Assembly: GCA_963729165.1 (NCBI GenBank)
Contig: CAVSMM010000007.1
Coordinates: 1-64,000 of the forward strand
Length of the DNA stretch: 64,000 nt
Source of the DNA: JACCZX01 sp963729165
GTDB taxonomy: Bacteria > Pseudomonadota > Gammaproteobacteria > Burkholderiales > Burkholderiaceae_F
Reading direction: 5' to 3'
This document shows positions 19,489 through 28,494 of the stretch, in pieces (the first letter of the stretch is position 1; each line of letters opens with the position of its first letter). The notes under the pieces are model-generated. The model was given only the letters and a program-made list of their open reading frames with translations, was not told the origin of the DNA and searched no databases. Made by a program: the position numbers and the translations under genes.

Positions 19489-20128
19489 TTACCAGCGAGA
19501 AGGAGGCTTTCTGTTGATCGTGATCTGCCGATTTTCGATCGTCACATAGCCGCCGATCGTCAGGTCTTTAAAGATGCGGCTGATCATGTCGCGCGACGCG
19601 CCGACCCTGTCGGCGATGTCTTGCTGCGTCATTTTCTCGGGCACGACCAGCTTGCCGCCTTCTTCCTTGGCGAGTGAAAGCAGCAGCCGCGCGACCCGCC
19701 CATAGACATCCATCAGCGCGAGGTTTTTGACGTTGTCGGTGGCGATGCGTGCGCGGTCGATCAGCGTGCTGATCAGTGTCATCGCCACGTCCGGGTTTTG
19801 CGCGATCGCCGCGCGCAGCTCGTCGCGCATGACGACTGCGCACGTGGTCGGCTCCAGCGTCATCACCGACGCCGAGCGCGGCCGCCCATCGAGCGACATC
19901 TCGCCGACATAGTCGCCCGGCGCCGTACATGTCGAGAATCATCTCGCGGCCGTCGTCGTCCGAGACATAGACCTTGACCTTCCCGGCCAGGATGACGAAC
20001 AGCGAATCGCCGCGGTCGCCCTCGTTGATGATGACTGCGTTCTTCGGAAACGTGCGGGTCTGGCCGCGCATTGCCAGCTCTCGCACCATCGGGTCGCCGA
20101 TGGCGCCGATCATTTGTTCTGTGGTCAT
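19489..20128 (-). CDS. Crp/Fnr family transcriptional regulator (one frameshift)
   Basis: From ATG 20128: MTTEQMIGAIGDPMVRELAM, then a cyclic-nucleotide-binding-like beta barrel (KNAVIINEGDRGDSLFVILA, KVKVYVSDDDGREMILDMYG). A frameshift near 19920 precedes DYVGEMSLDGRPRSASVMTL, the region that in CRP contains the cAMP-binding GE and RSA motifs. The helix-turn-helix is EKMTQQDIADRVGASRDMIS followed by RIFKDLTIGGYVTIENRQI. No N-terminal cysteine cluster as in Fnr is visible. Targets unknown; it stands alone between the GrpB and EVE genes. The 169 bases between its start and the EVE stop hold nothing I can identify. Confidence 0.9.
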
Positions 20129-20297
20129 CGCTTCCCGCTCTGGGCGCTGTGTTCTGTGCCGATTATCGCGTGTCCGCAGGATCCGGCCAACTGATCGCTA
20201 TCATGCGGACTTGAGCGCCCTGAACAGCACGCAAACAGCGAGCAGAAAACGGAGCATCCTCGCGCCGCAGCCGCGGGGCGGGGCGCTGCGCTTTTCA

Positions 20298-20772
20298 TCA
20301 GCCGGCGGCCGTCTTGAGCAGTCGCGTCGTGATGTAGCGCCATTCGTTGGCGGTTACCGGCGTGATTGACAGCCGATTCGCGCGTCTTAGCACCACCATG
20401 TCGGCCAGCGCCGTTTGTGCGCGCAGCTCGGCAAGCGGCACGAGCCGTGTTTTCTGCACCGCCTTGATGTCGACCAGCGTCCATCGGGGTGCCTCGCGCT
20501 TGGACGCTGCATCGTAGTACTTACTCTTGCGATCGAACTGCGTGGGGTCCGGGTAAGGCTCGCTTGCAACTTCGGCGAGGCCGACGATGCCCGGCTCTTC
20601 ACAACTCGAGTGGTAGAAGAAGACGCCGTCGCCGCAGTTTCATCCCGTCGCGCATGAAGTTTCGCGCCTGGTAACCGCGTACGCCGGTCCATGGCACAGT
20701 CGCCCGTGGCGCCGCGAGTGCATCATCAATCGAGCACTCATCGGGCTCGGATTTCATCAGCCAGTAGTTCAT
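20298..20772 (-). CDS. EVE domain-containing protein (one frameshift)
   Basis: Single-domain EVE protein (PUA-like fold, thought to bind modified bases or RNA; family function poorly defined). ATG 20772 gives MNYWLMKSEPDECSIDDALA, the hallmark EVE opening, then WTGVRGYQARNFMRDGM. After a frameshift near 20640 comes GDGVFFYHSSCEEPGIVGLA, EVASEPYPDPTQFDRKSKYY and the end ANEWRYITTRLLKTAAG. Length after repair is about 158 residues, the family norm. The start lies 2 bases after the DUF4197 stop, so the two genes are probably cotranscribed. Confidence 0.92.
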
Positions 20773-20774
20773 CG

Positions 20775-21455
20775 CTAATTAATCGCTCCGAATACGCGGC
20801 GAATGATGTCGCTGCCGGCCGCCAGCGGATTTGCGCGAATCTTTTTTTCCTCTTCCGCGATGATCGTGTACAGGCCATCGAGCGCTTTTTGCGTCACGTA
20901 TCGCTCGACGGTCGCCTGCTCGGCTTTGATCAATCCGAAGGCCGCTCCCTGGCCGGCGAGCGTGTTGTACTGCTGCGCCAGACCGCTTCGCTCCGTGACC
21001 TGACGCACGATCGGAAGAAAGCGCTCGGACAGTTGAGTCGCCGTCTTCGACTTGAAGAACTGCGTTACCGAGTCATCACCTCCGCGCAGGATCTGCTTGG
21101 CATCATCGACACTCATTGATTTCACCGCATTCGTCAGCAATGTCTTTGCCTGTGGTACCGCCTGCTCGGCGGCGCGATTGACCGCGAGCTCAAGCGCATC
21201 GACCTCTTCGCCCTTGCCAATGAGTCTCAGCGCGCTGCGTACGCGCTGAAGTTGCTCAGGCAACGGAATTCGCACCTTCGGATTTGCCCAGAAACCGTCG
21301 GTACGGCCCAAGCTCGCCACTGCGGCAGCGGCGCCTTTGTCCAGCGCTGCTTTCAGCCCCGCCGTCGCATCGCGGCTGCTCAATTGCTCGAGTGACTGTG
21401 CGGCCAGGGGCGAGCTGGCCAGCGCCATCAGAGCGGCTGTTCCGGCACCCAACAA
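20775..21455 (-). CDS. DUF4197 domain-containing secreted protein
   Basis: 226-residue protein with an N-terminal hydrophobic stretch (GTAALMALASSPLAAQSL) that looks like a signal peptide. Helical DUF4197 motifs follow: AGLKAALDKGAAAAVASLGR, DGFWANPKVRIPLPEQLQRV, SMSVDDAKQILRGGDDSVTQ and LAQQYNTLAGQGAAFGLIKA. Function unknown. No ATG is available at the 5' end: a TTG at 21455 is the open-frame start, and the in-frame leader HSLFFALLGAGTAALM suggests the true start is a few codons upstream, hidden by an indel in the T-rich run near 21457-21465. Confidence 0.87.
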   Translation of the reverse strand: MLGAGTAALMALASSPLAAQSLEQLSSRDATAGLKAALDKGAAAAVASLGRTDGFWANPKVRIPLPEQLQRVRSALRLIGKGEEVDALELAVNRAAEQAVPQAKTLLTNAVKSMSVDDAKQILRGGDDSVTQFFKSKTATQLSERFLPIVRQVTERSGLAQQYNTLAGQGAAFGLIKAEQATVERYVTQKALDGLYTIIAEEEKKIRANPLAAGSDIIRRVFGAIN

Positions 21456-21491
21456 CGCAAAAAAAAGCGAATGGCTAAGTCTGAAACCTCG

Positions 21492-21782
21492 TCACTTTTC
21501 ACTTCCCTGTTCGCTGTTGCGCTGAATGCGCCAAACGATAACGCCGGCAACGACGGGGCCCAGCGCCCACAGCGCGGCCAGAGCAAGCGAATAGAAACTC
21601 GAGCCACCGCCGGATTGCCCCGCCTGAAAGGTGACAAACACCGCTGCCAGCAGCAAGGTCATCACCGCCACGATCCACGGCCCATGCCGGTGCGCCAGGA
21701 GCGCCGGATAGACAAAGATTCCGAGGCCGACGATCAACGCAATCGTGATCGCACCGCCCGCCTGAACCGGGATTTCGCTCAT
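21492..21782 (-). CDS. small hypothetical membrane protein
   Basis: 96 residues from ATG 21782 (MSEIPVQAGGAITIALIVGL). Three hydrophobic segments are visible (AITIALIVGLGIFVYPALL; WIVAVMTLLLAAVFVTF; SLALAALWALGPVVAGVIVW), then a short polar tail. I do not recognise a family. It lies directly upstream of the DUF4197 gene on the same strand. The 200 bases upstream (21783-21986) separate it from a divergent small gene and presumably hold both promoters. Confidence 0.5.
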   Translation of the reverse strand: MSEIPVQAGGAITIALIVGLGIFVYPALLAHRHGPWIVAVMTLLLAAVFVTFQAGQSGGGSSFYSLALAALWALGPVVAGVIVWRIQRNSEQGSEK

Positions 21783-21976
21783 CTGGTGGAGTCTAGCCGC
21801 GCCGATCGCTGAGACCGGCGGCGTGAATATTCCGCATCCAGCGTGTTGCGTCCGCTGATGCGGACTTTCGTCGAACAATCGAACATCCACCTAGGAACTA
21901 GGCGTTTGTCGGTTGTCGTCTTTTCCCGGCCGTTTGCGATTAGTTGGTTAGACGCCGCGAATTGTTGCCAACGACA

Positions 21977-22000
21977 GGGAGTAACGATGGGAGTAACGAT
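21977..22000 (+). repeat. 12-bp tandem duplication spanning a ribosome-binding site and start codon
   Basis: GGGAGTAACGAT occurs twice in direct succession (21977-21988 and 21989-22000), each followed by G. This yields two in-frame ATG codons (21987 and 21999), each preceded by its own GGGAG at normal spacing. The translated duplicate adds four residues (MGVT) ahead of MAHT. Confidence 0.8.
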
Positions 22001-22232
22001 GGCTCACACATTGCGTTTGAAGCAGACCTACCGCCGGAACCAAAGCGGAGAATCGGACACGATCGGCGCGGCCACACGCTCGCTTGCCGCCGAGCACGAA
22101 CTTGCGCTGCGTGCCGCAGAGAAAGCGGCCTCGCCTCGAAAGAACCTGGCCGAAATACGCGCGATGTACGTTTCGACGCCTGAGCCGCAGCCGCAGAGCG
22201 GCGCTGTTGAGCAAACCAAGCCTGCACGCTGA
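21987..22232 (+). CDS. small hypothetical cytoplasmic protein
   Basis: 81 residues from ATG 21987, or 77 from ATG 21999: MAHTLRLKQTYRRNQSGESD, SLAAEHELALRAAEKAASPR and a Pro/Gln-rich tail (STPEPQPQSGAVEQTKPAR). It is hydrophilic, basic at the N-terminus and probably helical in the middle. I do not recognise a family. Support is the good GGGAG ribosome-binding site, duplicated with the start codon, and the absence of a competing gene on either strand. Confidence 0.4.
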   Translation: MGVTMAHTLRLKQTYRRNQSGESDTIGAATRSLAAEHELALRAAEKAASPRKNLAEIRAMYVSTPEPQPQSGAVEQTKPAR

Positions 22233-22285
22233 TACAGCGGACTAGCGAGCGCCACAGCGCGCCGGCTAACTGCGGTGCAAGCGAA

Positions 22286-24447
22286 CTACCGCGTTGGCGA
22301 CTCTGCCGCTTCCGTCTTTGGCATTGCACCGGCTCCGCGTGCCCACTTGTACTTGGCGCCCAGCACTGCCACCGGCATTTCGGTCGAGTACGGATACGCC
22401 GGCACGCCGTGATCGAACAAGTACTCCGCCGCTTCCTCAACTTCGACGTCACCGGCAAGTGATACGACGATCGGCTTTGAAATCCCCTTGGCTTTCATTT
22501 CTTCGACGACTTCGGCCACAAGTCCTGGCGAAGACCATCGGCGGGGTAACGATCGTGTGCCAGTAGCCAAGCACCAGCGAATGAATGCGAGGGTCTTCGA
22601 GTCCGAGACGAATCGTGTTCTGGTAAGTCTTCGGCGGCTCGCCACCCGTGATGTCGACCGGATTGCCTGCAGCGCCGAACGGCGGGATAAATTTGCGAAA
22701 CGCGGCGTCCAGATCCGGTGGCATCGCCATCAGCGACAGTCCGTTGTCGACGCAAGCGTCCGACAACAACACACCTGAGCCGCCGGCGCCGGTGATGATG
22801 ATGACGTTCTCACCCTTGGGTGTGGGCAGCACAGGGATCGCGCGCGCGAATTCGAGCAGATCACGCAGGCTGCGCGCGCGGATCACACCCGACTGCTTCA
22901 ACACGTCTTCGTAAATCTTGTCGTTGCCGGCCAGTGCACCGGTGTGCGAGCTGGCGGCGCGCGCGCCCATGCTGGTGCGGCCGGCCTTCAACATCACGAC
23001 CGGCTTCTTCTTCGACACGCGCTTGGCGACTTCGGCAAACGCGCGGCCGTCTTTAAGGTCTTCGCAATGCTGCGCGATGATCGTCGTGTTTTCGTCCTGC
23101 TCGAAGAACGTCAGCAGATCGTCTTCGTCGATATCGGACTTGTTGCCCAACCCGACGATCGCCGATACACCCATCTTGGCGGAGCGCGAGAAGCCGATGA
23201 TCGCCATACCGATGCCGCCCGACTGCGACGACAGCGCCGCGTGGCCTTTGACGTCGTATGCAGTGCAGAACGTGGCGCACAGGTTCTTCCACGTGTAGTA
23301 GAAGCCGTAGATGTTCGGCCCCATCAGCCGCACGCCGTATTTGCGGCCGATCTGCTGAATCTCCTTCTGTCCTTCGACGTTGCCGGTCTCGGCAAAGCCC
23401 GATGGAATCAGCACCGCTCCAGGAATTTTCTTCTCGCCGCATTCGACTAGCGCGGCGGCGACGAACTTGGCGGGGATCGCGAACACCGCGACGTCGATAT
23501 CACCGGGCACGTCCTTGACGCTCTTGTACGCCTTCATGCCCATGATCTCGTCGGCGGAAGGATTGATCGGATAGATCTTTCCCTTGTAACCGCCGTTGAT
23601 CAGGTTCTTCATCACCGAGTTACCGATCTTGCCGGTCTCGCCCGACGCACCAATCACTGCGACCGAATCGGGCTTCATGATCCGGTTCATATCGCGCACG
23701 ATGTCTTCGTGCTTCGGCCGGTAGCGCGGCTCCGGCGGATTCCAATCGACGACGATGCGCACGTCGGCGGCGGTCGCGCCAGTCTTGGTCGCGAACACCG
23801 GGTTCAGATCCATCTCGGAGATTTCGGGAAAGTCGGTGATCAACTGCGAAACGTTCTGAATCAACGTTGCCAACGAACTGCGATCGACCGCAGCCGCGCC
23901 ACGCACACCCTTCAGCACTTCCGCCGCTGCAATCCCGTCCAGCATCGACAATGCGTCCTCGCGCGTCGCGGGCGCTAGACGGAACGTGATGTCTTTCATT
24001 ACTTCGACCAGCACGCCGCCCAAACCAAACGCAACCAGCTTGCCGAATGAAGGGTCGGTGACCGCGCCGATGATGACTTCCTGTCCGCCGGAGAGCATCT
24101 GCTGCACCTGAACGCCCAGAAGCTCCGCTTTCGGATCGTATTTCTTCGCGCTGTCCATGATCGTTGCGAAGCCGCGCTCGACGTCTTCTTTGGTCTTGAC
24201 TCCGACCAGCACGCCGCCGGCTTCGGTCTTGTGCAGGATCGTCGGGGACACGATCTTCAGCACCACGGGAAGCCCATGCTTGCGGCGAGCTTCGACGCTT
24301 CGGCGGCCGACGTTGCGACGCCTTCCTTCGGACGGCGATGCCGTAGGCATCGCACACGAGCTTGCCTTCTGGCGCGGTCAGCGATGTGCGGCCTTCTGCT
24401 TTTACTTTGTCGAGAATCTGCCGAACCGAGTTTTTGTCTCCTGCCAT
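22286..24447 (-). CDS. NDP-forming acyl-CoA synthetase with N-terminal ATP-grasp (two frameshifts)
   Basis: Fused ADP-forming acyl-CoA synthetase: acid plus CoA plus ATP (or GTP) gives acyl-CoA plus ADP and phosphate. ATG 24447 (MAGDKNSVRQILDKVKAEGR) opens the ATP-grasp part: GLPVVLKIVSPTILHKTEAG, SGGQEVIIGAVTDPSFGKLV, ISEMDLNPVFATKTG. The CoA-binding Rossmann domain (MKPDSVAVIGASGETGKIGN, KGKIYPINPSADEIMGMKAY) and the ligase domain (LSSQSGGIGMAIIGFSRSAK, SSHTGALAGNDKIYEDVLKQ with the phospho-histidine region) follow. Breaks lie near 24320 and 22520. It is third in a set with formyl-CoA transferase and oxalyl-CoA decarboxylase (20 bases from frc), so an oxalate or formate CoA-ligase role is plausible but unproven. 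Confidence 0.88.
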
Positions 24448-24466
24448 TTCCTTTTCCTTGTCTTTG

Positions 24467-25750
24467 TTAGGCGCGTAGCGGGTGATATTCGCTCGTTTTC
24501 TTCGGCGCATCCTTCGTGAAGGCGCCGGCTTCGCGCATTGCTTCTACCTGTGCGTGCGGAAGCTCGAGCACGTCACGCAGTATTTCGTCGGTGTGCTCGC
24601 CGAGCAGCGGCGAGCGTTCGATCTTCGCCGGCGATTCAGACAGCTTGATCGGCATGCCGACGTTGAACCATTTGCCGCGCTGCGGATGGTCGAGTTCGAC
24701 GTACATCTCGCGCAGCTTGACGTGTTCGTCTTCGGCCAGATCTTTCGTGCTCATCACCGGCCCGCACGGAACGTCGAGCTCGTTCAGGATCGCCATCAGC
24801 TCGCGCTTCGTATAGCCGGCAGCGAACTCATTCAGCAGCGCCCACATCTGCGCCTGATTCTTGCGCCGATCGGCGATCGCGGCGAAGCGCGGGTCGTTGA
24901 CCAACGCGTCACCGCCGACGCGTTTGGCCAGCGCACTCCACACCGCCTCCTGCACGACGACATAGATGTAATCGAAAGGTCCGCCCGGTTTGCACTTCAG
25001 CACATTGCCGAGCTGTCCGCCGCCCGAATCATTACCGGCGCGTGGCGTTGCATCCAATCCCTCGGTCGGCTGGCTGTATTCGGTCAATGGTCCGCGCTTC
25101 AACCGCTGATGGTCGCGCCATTTGACGCGAGCGAGATTCATCACACCATCCATCATCGCTACTTCGACGTACTGTCCCTTGCCAGTCTTATTGCGCTGAT
25201 GCAGGGCGGCCAGAATGCCGATGACCAGATGTAGGCCGGTTCCCGAATCGCCGATCTGTGCACCGGAGACACACGGCGGACCATCGGGTAGTCCTGTCGT
25301 GCTCATTCCTCCGCCCATCGCCTGTGCGACATTCTCATAGGCTTTGAAATCCGCGTACGGACCGCTGGAGCCAAAGCCTTTGATCGACGCCATCACGATG
25401 CGCGGATTGATCTGATGCACTTTCTCCCACGTGAAGCCGAGCCGATCGAGCACGCCGGGGCCGAAGTTCTCCATCACGACATCACACTTCTTCAGCAGCT
25501 CGATAAAAACTTCCTTGCCCATCGCGTTCTTCATGTTGACCGTGATCGAACGCTTGTTGCAGTTGAGCATCGTGAAGTACAGGCTGTCGGCGTTCGGCAC
25601 GTCGCGTAGCTGGGCGCGCGTCGCGTCGCCGGTCGGCGGCTCGAACTTGATCACATCGGCACCAAGCCACGCCATCAACTGAGATGCAGTCGGCCCCGCC
25701 TGAACATGCGTCATGTCCAGGATGCGAAAGCCCGAGAGTGCCTTGTCCAT
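24467..25750 (-). CDS. frc: formyl-CoA:oxalate CoA-transferase
   Basis: Family III CoA-transferase (EC 2.8.3.16) that swaps CoA from formyl-CoA to oxalate. ATG 25750 with an upstream AAGGAACC gives 427 residues, essentially the length of characterised Frc. It starts MDKALSGFRILDMTHVQAGP; the catalytic aspartate is in QIGDSGTGLHL (Asp168). Other landmarks are LYFTMLNCNKRSITVNMKNA, VVMENFGPGVLDRLGFTWEK, the glycine-loop region GNDSGGGQLGNVLKCKPGGP and DVPCGPVMSTKDLAEDEHVK. The frame is intact. It lies 53 bases after oxc and 20 bases before the acyl-CoA synthetase gene. With Oxc it forms the oxalate-degrading cycle. Confidence 0.95.
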   Translation of the reverse strand: MDKALSGFRILDMTHVQAGPTASQLMAWLGADVIKFEPPTGDATRAQLRDVPNADSLYFTMLNCNKRSITVNMKNAMGKEVFIELLKKCDVVMENFGPGVLDRLGFTWEKVHQINPRIVMASIKGFGSSGPYADFKAYENVAQAMGGGMSTTGLPDGPPCVSGAQIGDSGTGLHLVIGILAALHQRNKTGKGQYVEVAMMDGVMNLARVKWRDHQRLKRGPLTEYSQPTEGLDATPRAGNDSGGGQLGNVLKCKPGGPFDYIYVVVQEAVWSALAKRVGGDALVNDPRFAAIADRRKNQAQMWALLNEFAAGYTKRELMAILNELDVPCGPVMSTKDLAEDEHVKLREMYVELDHPQRGKWFNVGMPIKLSESPAKIERSPLLGEHTDEILRDVLELPHAQVEAMREAGAFTKDAPKKTSEYHPLRA

Positions 25751-25803
25751 TACGGTTCCTTGTGCATTGCTGTCGTGCGAAAGCGCCTTCGAGTCAGATG
25801 CCG

Positions 25804-27621
25804 TCACGGTTTCTTCTTCGCAGAGGGATTGAGACTCGTGATGCGGCCGCTTTCGGTGCCCGCCTTTTCGTCGATGATCGCGTTGATCAGCGTCGGCTTG
25901 CGCGAGCGGATCGCTTCTTCCATCGCAGTGCGAAGTTCGGCCGGCGTCGTGGCCTGTACACCCACGCCGCCGAAGGCTTCCATCAGTTTCTCGTAGCGCG
26001 CACCCTTGACGAAGACCAGCGGCGAGGGATCGCGTCCCCCAGTCGGATTGATCTCATCGCCGCGGTAGACGCCGTTGTTGTTCATGATCACGACGCACAC
26101 CGGCAGGTTGTAGCGGCAGATCGTCTCGCACTCCATGCCGGAGAAACCGAAGGCACTGTCGCCCTCGATGGCGATCACCTGCTCGCCGCTGACCACCGCC
26201 GCACCCACCGCAAAGCCCATGCCGATGCCCATCACGCCCCACGTGCCGACGTCGAGCCGCTTACGCGGCTTGTACATATCGACGATGCTGCGCGTGAAGT
26301 CGAGCGCATTCGCACCCTCGTTGACGAGGATGGCATCCGGATTTGCCTTGACGATGTCGCGCACGACGTTGAGCGCGCTGTGGAAATTCATCGGCGTCGG
26401 ATTTTGCGCGAGCGACTCGCCCATCTTCGCGATGTTCTTGGACTTGCGCTCGGCGATTGCGCCGAGCCATTCGGCGGGTGGCTTGGGCCAATTGGTACCC
26501 TCAGTTGCGTTGATCGCACCGAGCATGGCCGAGACACACGAACCAATGTCCCCGACGACCGGCGCGTCGATTCGGACGTTGCTGTCCGCTTCCTGCGGCG
26601 AGATGTCGATTTGGACGAACTTCTGGCCACCCCAATCCTTGGCGCTCTTCCCGCCCCACGTCTTGCCCTTACCCTGCGAAAGCAGCCAATTCAGGCGCGC
26701 ACCAATCAGCATCACAACGTCCGCCTCGGGCAACACATACGAACGTGCTGCGGAGGCGCACTGCTCGTGCGTGTCGGGCAGCAGGCCCTTGGCCATCGAC
26801 ATCGGCAGATAAGGAATACCGGTCCTCTCCACCAGTGCGCGAATATCCGCATCGGCCTGCGCGTACGCCGCGCCCTTGCCGAGAATGATCAGCGGACGCT
26901 TCGCGCTCTTGAGCAGGTCGAGTGCGCGCTGCACGGCGTCGGGCGCCGGGATCTGGCGCGGCGCAGGATCGACGACCTTGATCAGCGACGCCCTCCCTGC
27001 CGCGGCGTCGATCGCCTGCGGAAAGAGCTTGGCCGGCAGGTCAAGATAGACACCGCCCGGGCGACCTGAGACTGCTGCGCGGATCGCCCGTGCCACTCCC
27101 ACGCCGATGTCCTCGGCATGCAGAACGCGGAATGCAGCTTTGGCGTGCGGCCTGGCGATTGCAAGCTGGTCCATCTCCTCATAGTCACCCTGCTGCAAAT
27201 CGACGATCTCGCGCTCGCTCGAGCCGCTGATCAGAATCATCGGGAAACAATTCGTCGTGGCATTCGCGAGCGCCGTCAGTCCGTTCAGAAAGCCGGGAGC
27301 GGACACCGTGAGGCAGATGCCCGGTTTGCCCGTCATGAAGCCGGCGATGGAAGCGGCATACCCCGCGTTCTGCTCATGGCGGAAGGAAATCACGCGCAGT
27401 CCGGCGCGCTGCAGCTTGCGCGTCAGGTCGGTGATCGGGATGCCGGGCAGACCGAAGATCGAATCGATGCCATTCAGCTTGAGGGCCTCGATGACCAGCT
27501 GGAAGCCGTCGATCTCCTGTGTTTCCTGCAAATGAGCATTGCTCTCGCCACTGGCGACTTTCAGCGTTTCGTCGGAGGCAGTCGCCGCGACGGGTGGCTT
27601 GGCTGCGATGACTGAAGACAT
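25804..27621 (-). CDS. oxc: oxalyl-CoA decarboxylase
   Basis: Thiamine-diphosphate enzyme (EC 4.1.1.8) converting oxalyl-CoA to formyl-CoA and CO2. Intact, 605 residues from ATG 27621. The body starts at GFQLVIEALKLNGIDSIFGL; the catalytic glutamate is in ISFRHEQNAGYAASIAGFMT (Glu83). Central-domain motifs include LIGARLNWLLSQGKGKTWGG, a region specific to Oxc. The ThDP-binding motif is IEGDSAFGFSGMECETICRY followed by VVIMNNNGVYRGDE. The N-terminus is about 27 residues longer than the Oxalobacter enzyme (MSSVIAAKPPVAATASDETL), low-complexity. First gene of the minus-strand oxalate set and divergent from a Crp/Fnr regulator across a 231-bp gap. Confidence 0.96.
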   Translation of the reverse strand: MSSVIAAKPPVAATASDETLKVASGESNAHLQETQEIDGFQLVIEALKLNGIDSIFGLPGIPITDLTRKLQRAGLRVISFRHEQNAGYAASIAGFMTGKPGICLTVSAPGFLNGLTALANATTNCFPMILISGSSEREIVDLQQGDYEEMDQLAIARPHAKAAFRVLHAEDIGVGVARAIRAAVSGRPGGVYLDLPAKLFPQAIDAAAGRASLIKVVDPAPRQIPAPDAVQRALDLLKSAKRPLIILGKGAAYAQADADIRALVERTGIPYLPMSMAKGLLPDTHEQCASAARSYVLPEADVVMLIGARLNWLLSQGKGKTWGGKSAKDWGGQKFVQIDISPQEADSNVRIDAPVVGDIGSCVSAMLGAINATEGTNWPKPPAEWLGAIAERKSKNIAKMGESLAQNPTPMNFHSALNVVRDIVKANPDAILVNEGANALDFTRSIVDMYKPRKRLDVGTWGVMGIGMGFAVGAAVVSGEQVIAIEGDSAFGFSGMECETICRYNLPVCVVIMNNNGVYRGDEINPTGGRDPSPLVFVKGARYEKLMEAFGGVGVQATTPAELRTAMEEAIRSRKPTLINAIIDEKAGTESGRITSLNPSAKKKP

Positions 27622-27747
27622 GATTCGTTCCCGTTGATAGTTCCGGTTTTGGTGTTCTTCGCCATCTACCTGCATCGCTGTGCAACCCACTCGACCGACG
27701 GAACGTGCGACGTTTGGCGGCGGGTAAGACGTTGACTCAGGGGGCGG

Positions 27748-27766
27748 ATAGGAAAATTCATCCTAT
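27748..27766. promoter_or_regulatory. inverted repeat operator in the oxc / crp-fnr divergent region
   Basis: ATAGGA (27748-27753), a 7-base AT-rich spacer AAATTCA, then TCCTAT (27761-27766) form a perfect 6-7-6 dyad about 87 bases upstream of the regulator start and 126 upstream of oxc. A TTGACT lies at 27732-27737. The size and symmetry fit a dimeric helix-turn-helix protein. The adjacent Crp/Fnr protein is the obvious candidate, although the half-site is not the canonical CRP or FNR sequence. Confidence 0.5.
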
Positions 27767-27852
27767 ATGATTGGCGGAAGCGGGGTCATTGACCCGTGTC
27801 AATTTCTCACGCCAAGAGTCGGGCTGTCAGGCTTGACCTGAATTTGCTGCCG

Positions 27853-28494
27853 ATGCGCTCTATGAATCTCGTTGCAAACCATCCCGAAAGCGAGCGGCTT
27901 CGCGCCCAGCTGAGTGAGAACCTCGTTCTCAAACAGATGAAGGCGAGTGCGATGGCCGAACTCGAGCCGCTGTTGTCAGTGGTCGATTGCCATAAAGGTG
28001 AATGCCTTATCCGGCAGGGCGCGCTCGACATGGAGCAGTATTTTCTGCTCGACGGCATATTGAAGCGCGTCGTCGCGAACAAGCAGGGCAGGGAAATGAT
28101 TTTGCGTTTTGCCGACGCGGGCGATATGGAAACGAGTTATGCGGCGTGGCGGCTCAACACGCCGGCGCCCTACAGCATCATGACGGTAACGAAGGCGCGC
28201 GTAGCGAAGCTGCCGCTGCCACAGTGGGCGGCTTTTCTCGACCGCCATCCGGACCTGAAGCAGGTGTTCGAGTTCGAAGTCATGCATCTGATGAGCGAGA
28301 TCATGGCGCATACGATCACCTTGCATCTGCTCGATGCGCCGGGGCGTGTGCTTCGCTTCATGCGAAAGCACGGCGAACTCGCGGACCGGGTCCCACAGAA
28401 AGAGCTTGCGTCGTATCTGAATCTGTCGGCCGAGACGCTGTCGCGGCTAGGCCGGGCGCACCGTGCGCACGCGAGCGAGACCGCGCCCGATTAA
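27853..28494 (+). CDS. Crp/Fnr family regulator divergent from the oxalate genes
   Basis: Effector domain with NLVANHPESERLRAQLSENL, KGECLIRQGALDMEQYFLLD and KRVVANKQGREMILRFADAG, then a dimerisation helix (DRHPDLKQVFEFEVMHLMSE). The winged-helix segment RVPQKELASYLNLSAETLSR is the recognition region. After it the protein runs on as LGRAHRAHASETAPD instead of the usual basic finish, so an indel near 28450 is possible; the 3' end overlaps tctA by 48 bases. Cysteines at the N-terminus are not arranged as an Fnr iron-sulfur cluster. ATG at 27853 is chosen because homologous sequence begins there; 27862 is an alternative. Likely local regulator of oxc-frc. Confidence 0.82.
   Translation: MRSMNLVANHPESERLRAQLSENLVLKQMKASAMAELEPLLSVVDCHKGECLIRQGALDMEQYFLLDGILKRVVANKQGREMILRFADAGDMETSYAAWRLNTPAPYSIMTVTKARVAKLPLPQWAAFLDRHPDLKQVFEFEVMHLMSEIMAHTITLHLLDAPGRVLRFMRKHGELADRVPQKELASYLNLSAETLSRLGRAHRAHASETAPD

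Noticed and set aside
25684..27069. 461-residue plus-strand open frame
   Set aside because: It is antisense to frc and oxc, which are unambiguous enzymes on the minus strand. The translation is His/Arg/Asp-rich, as expected for a high-GC shadow frame.
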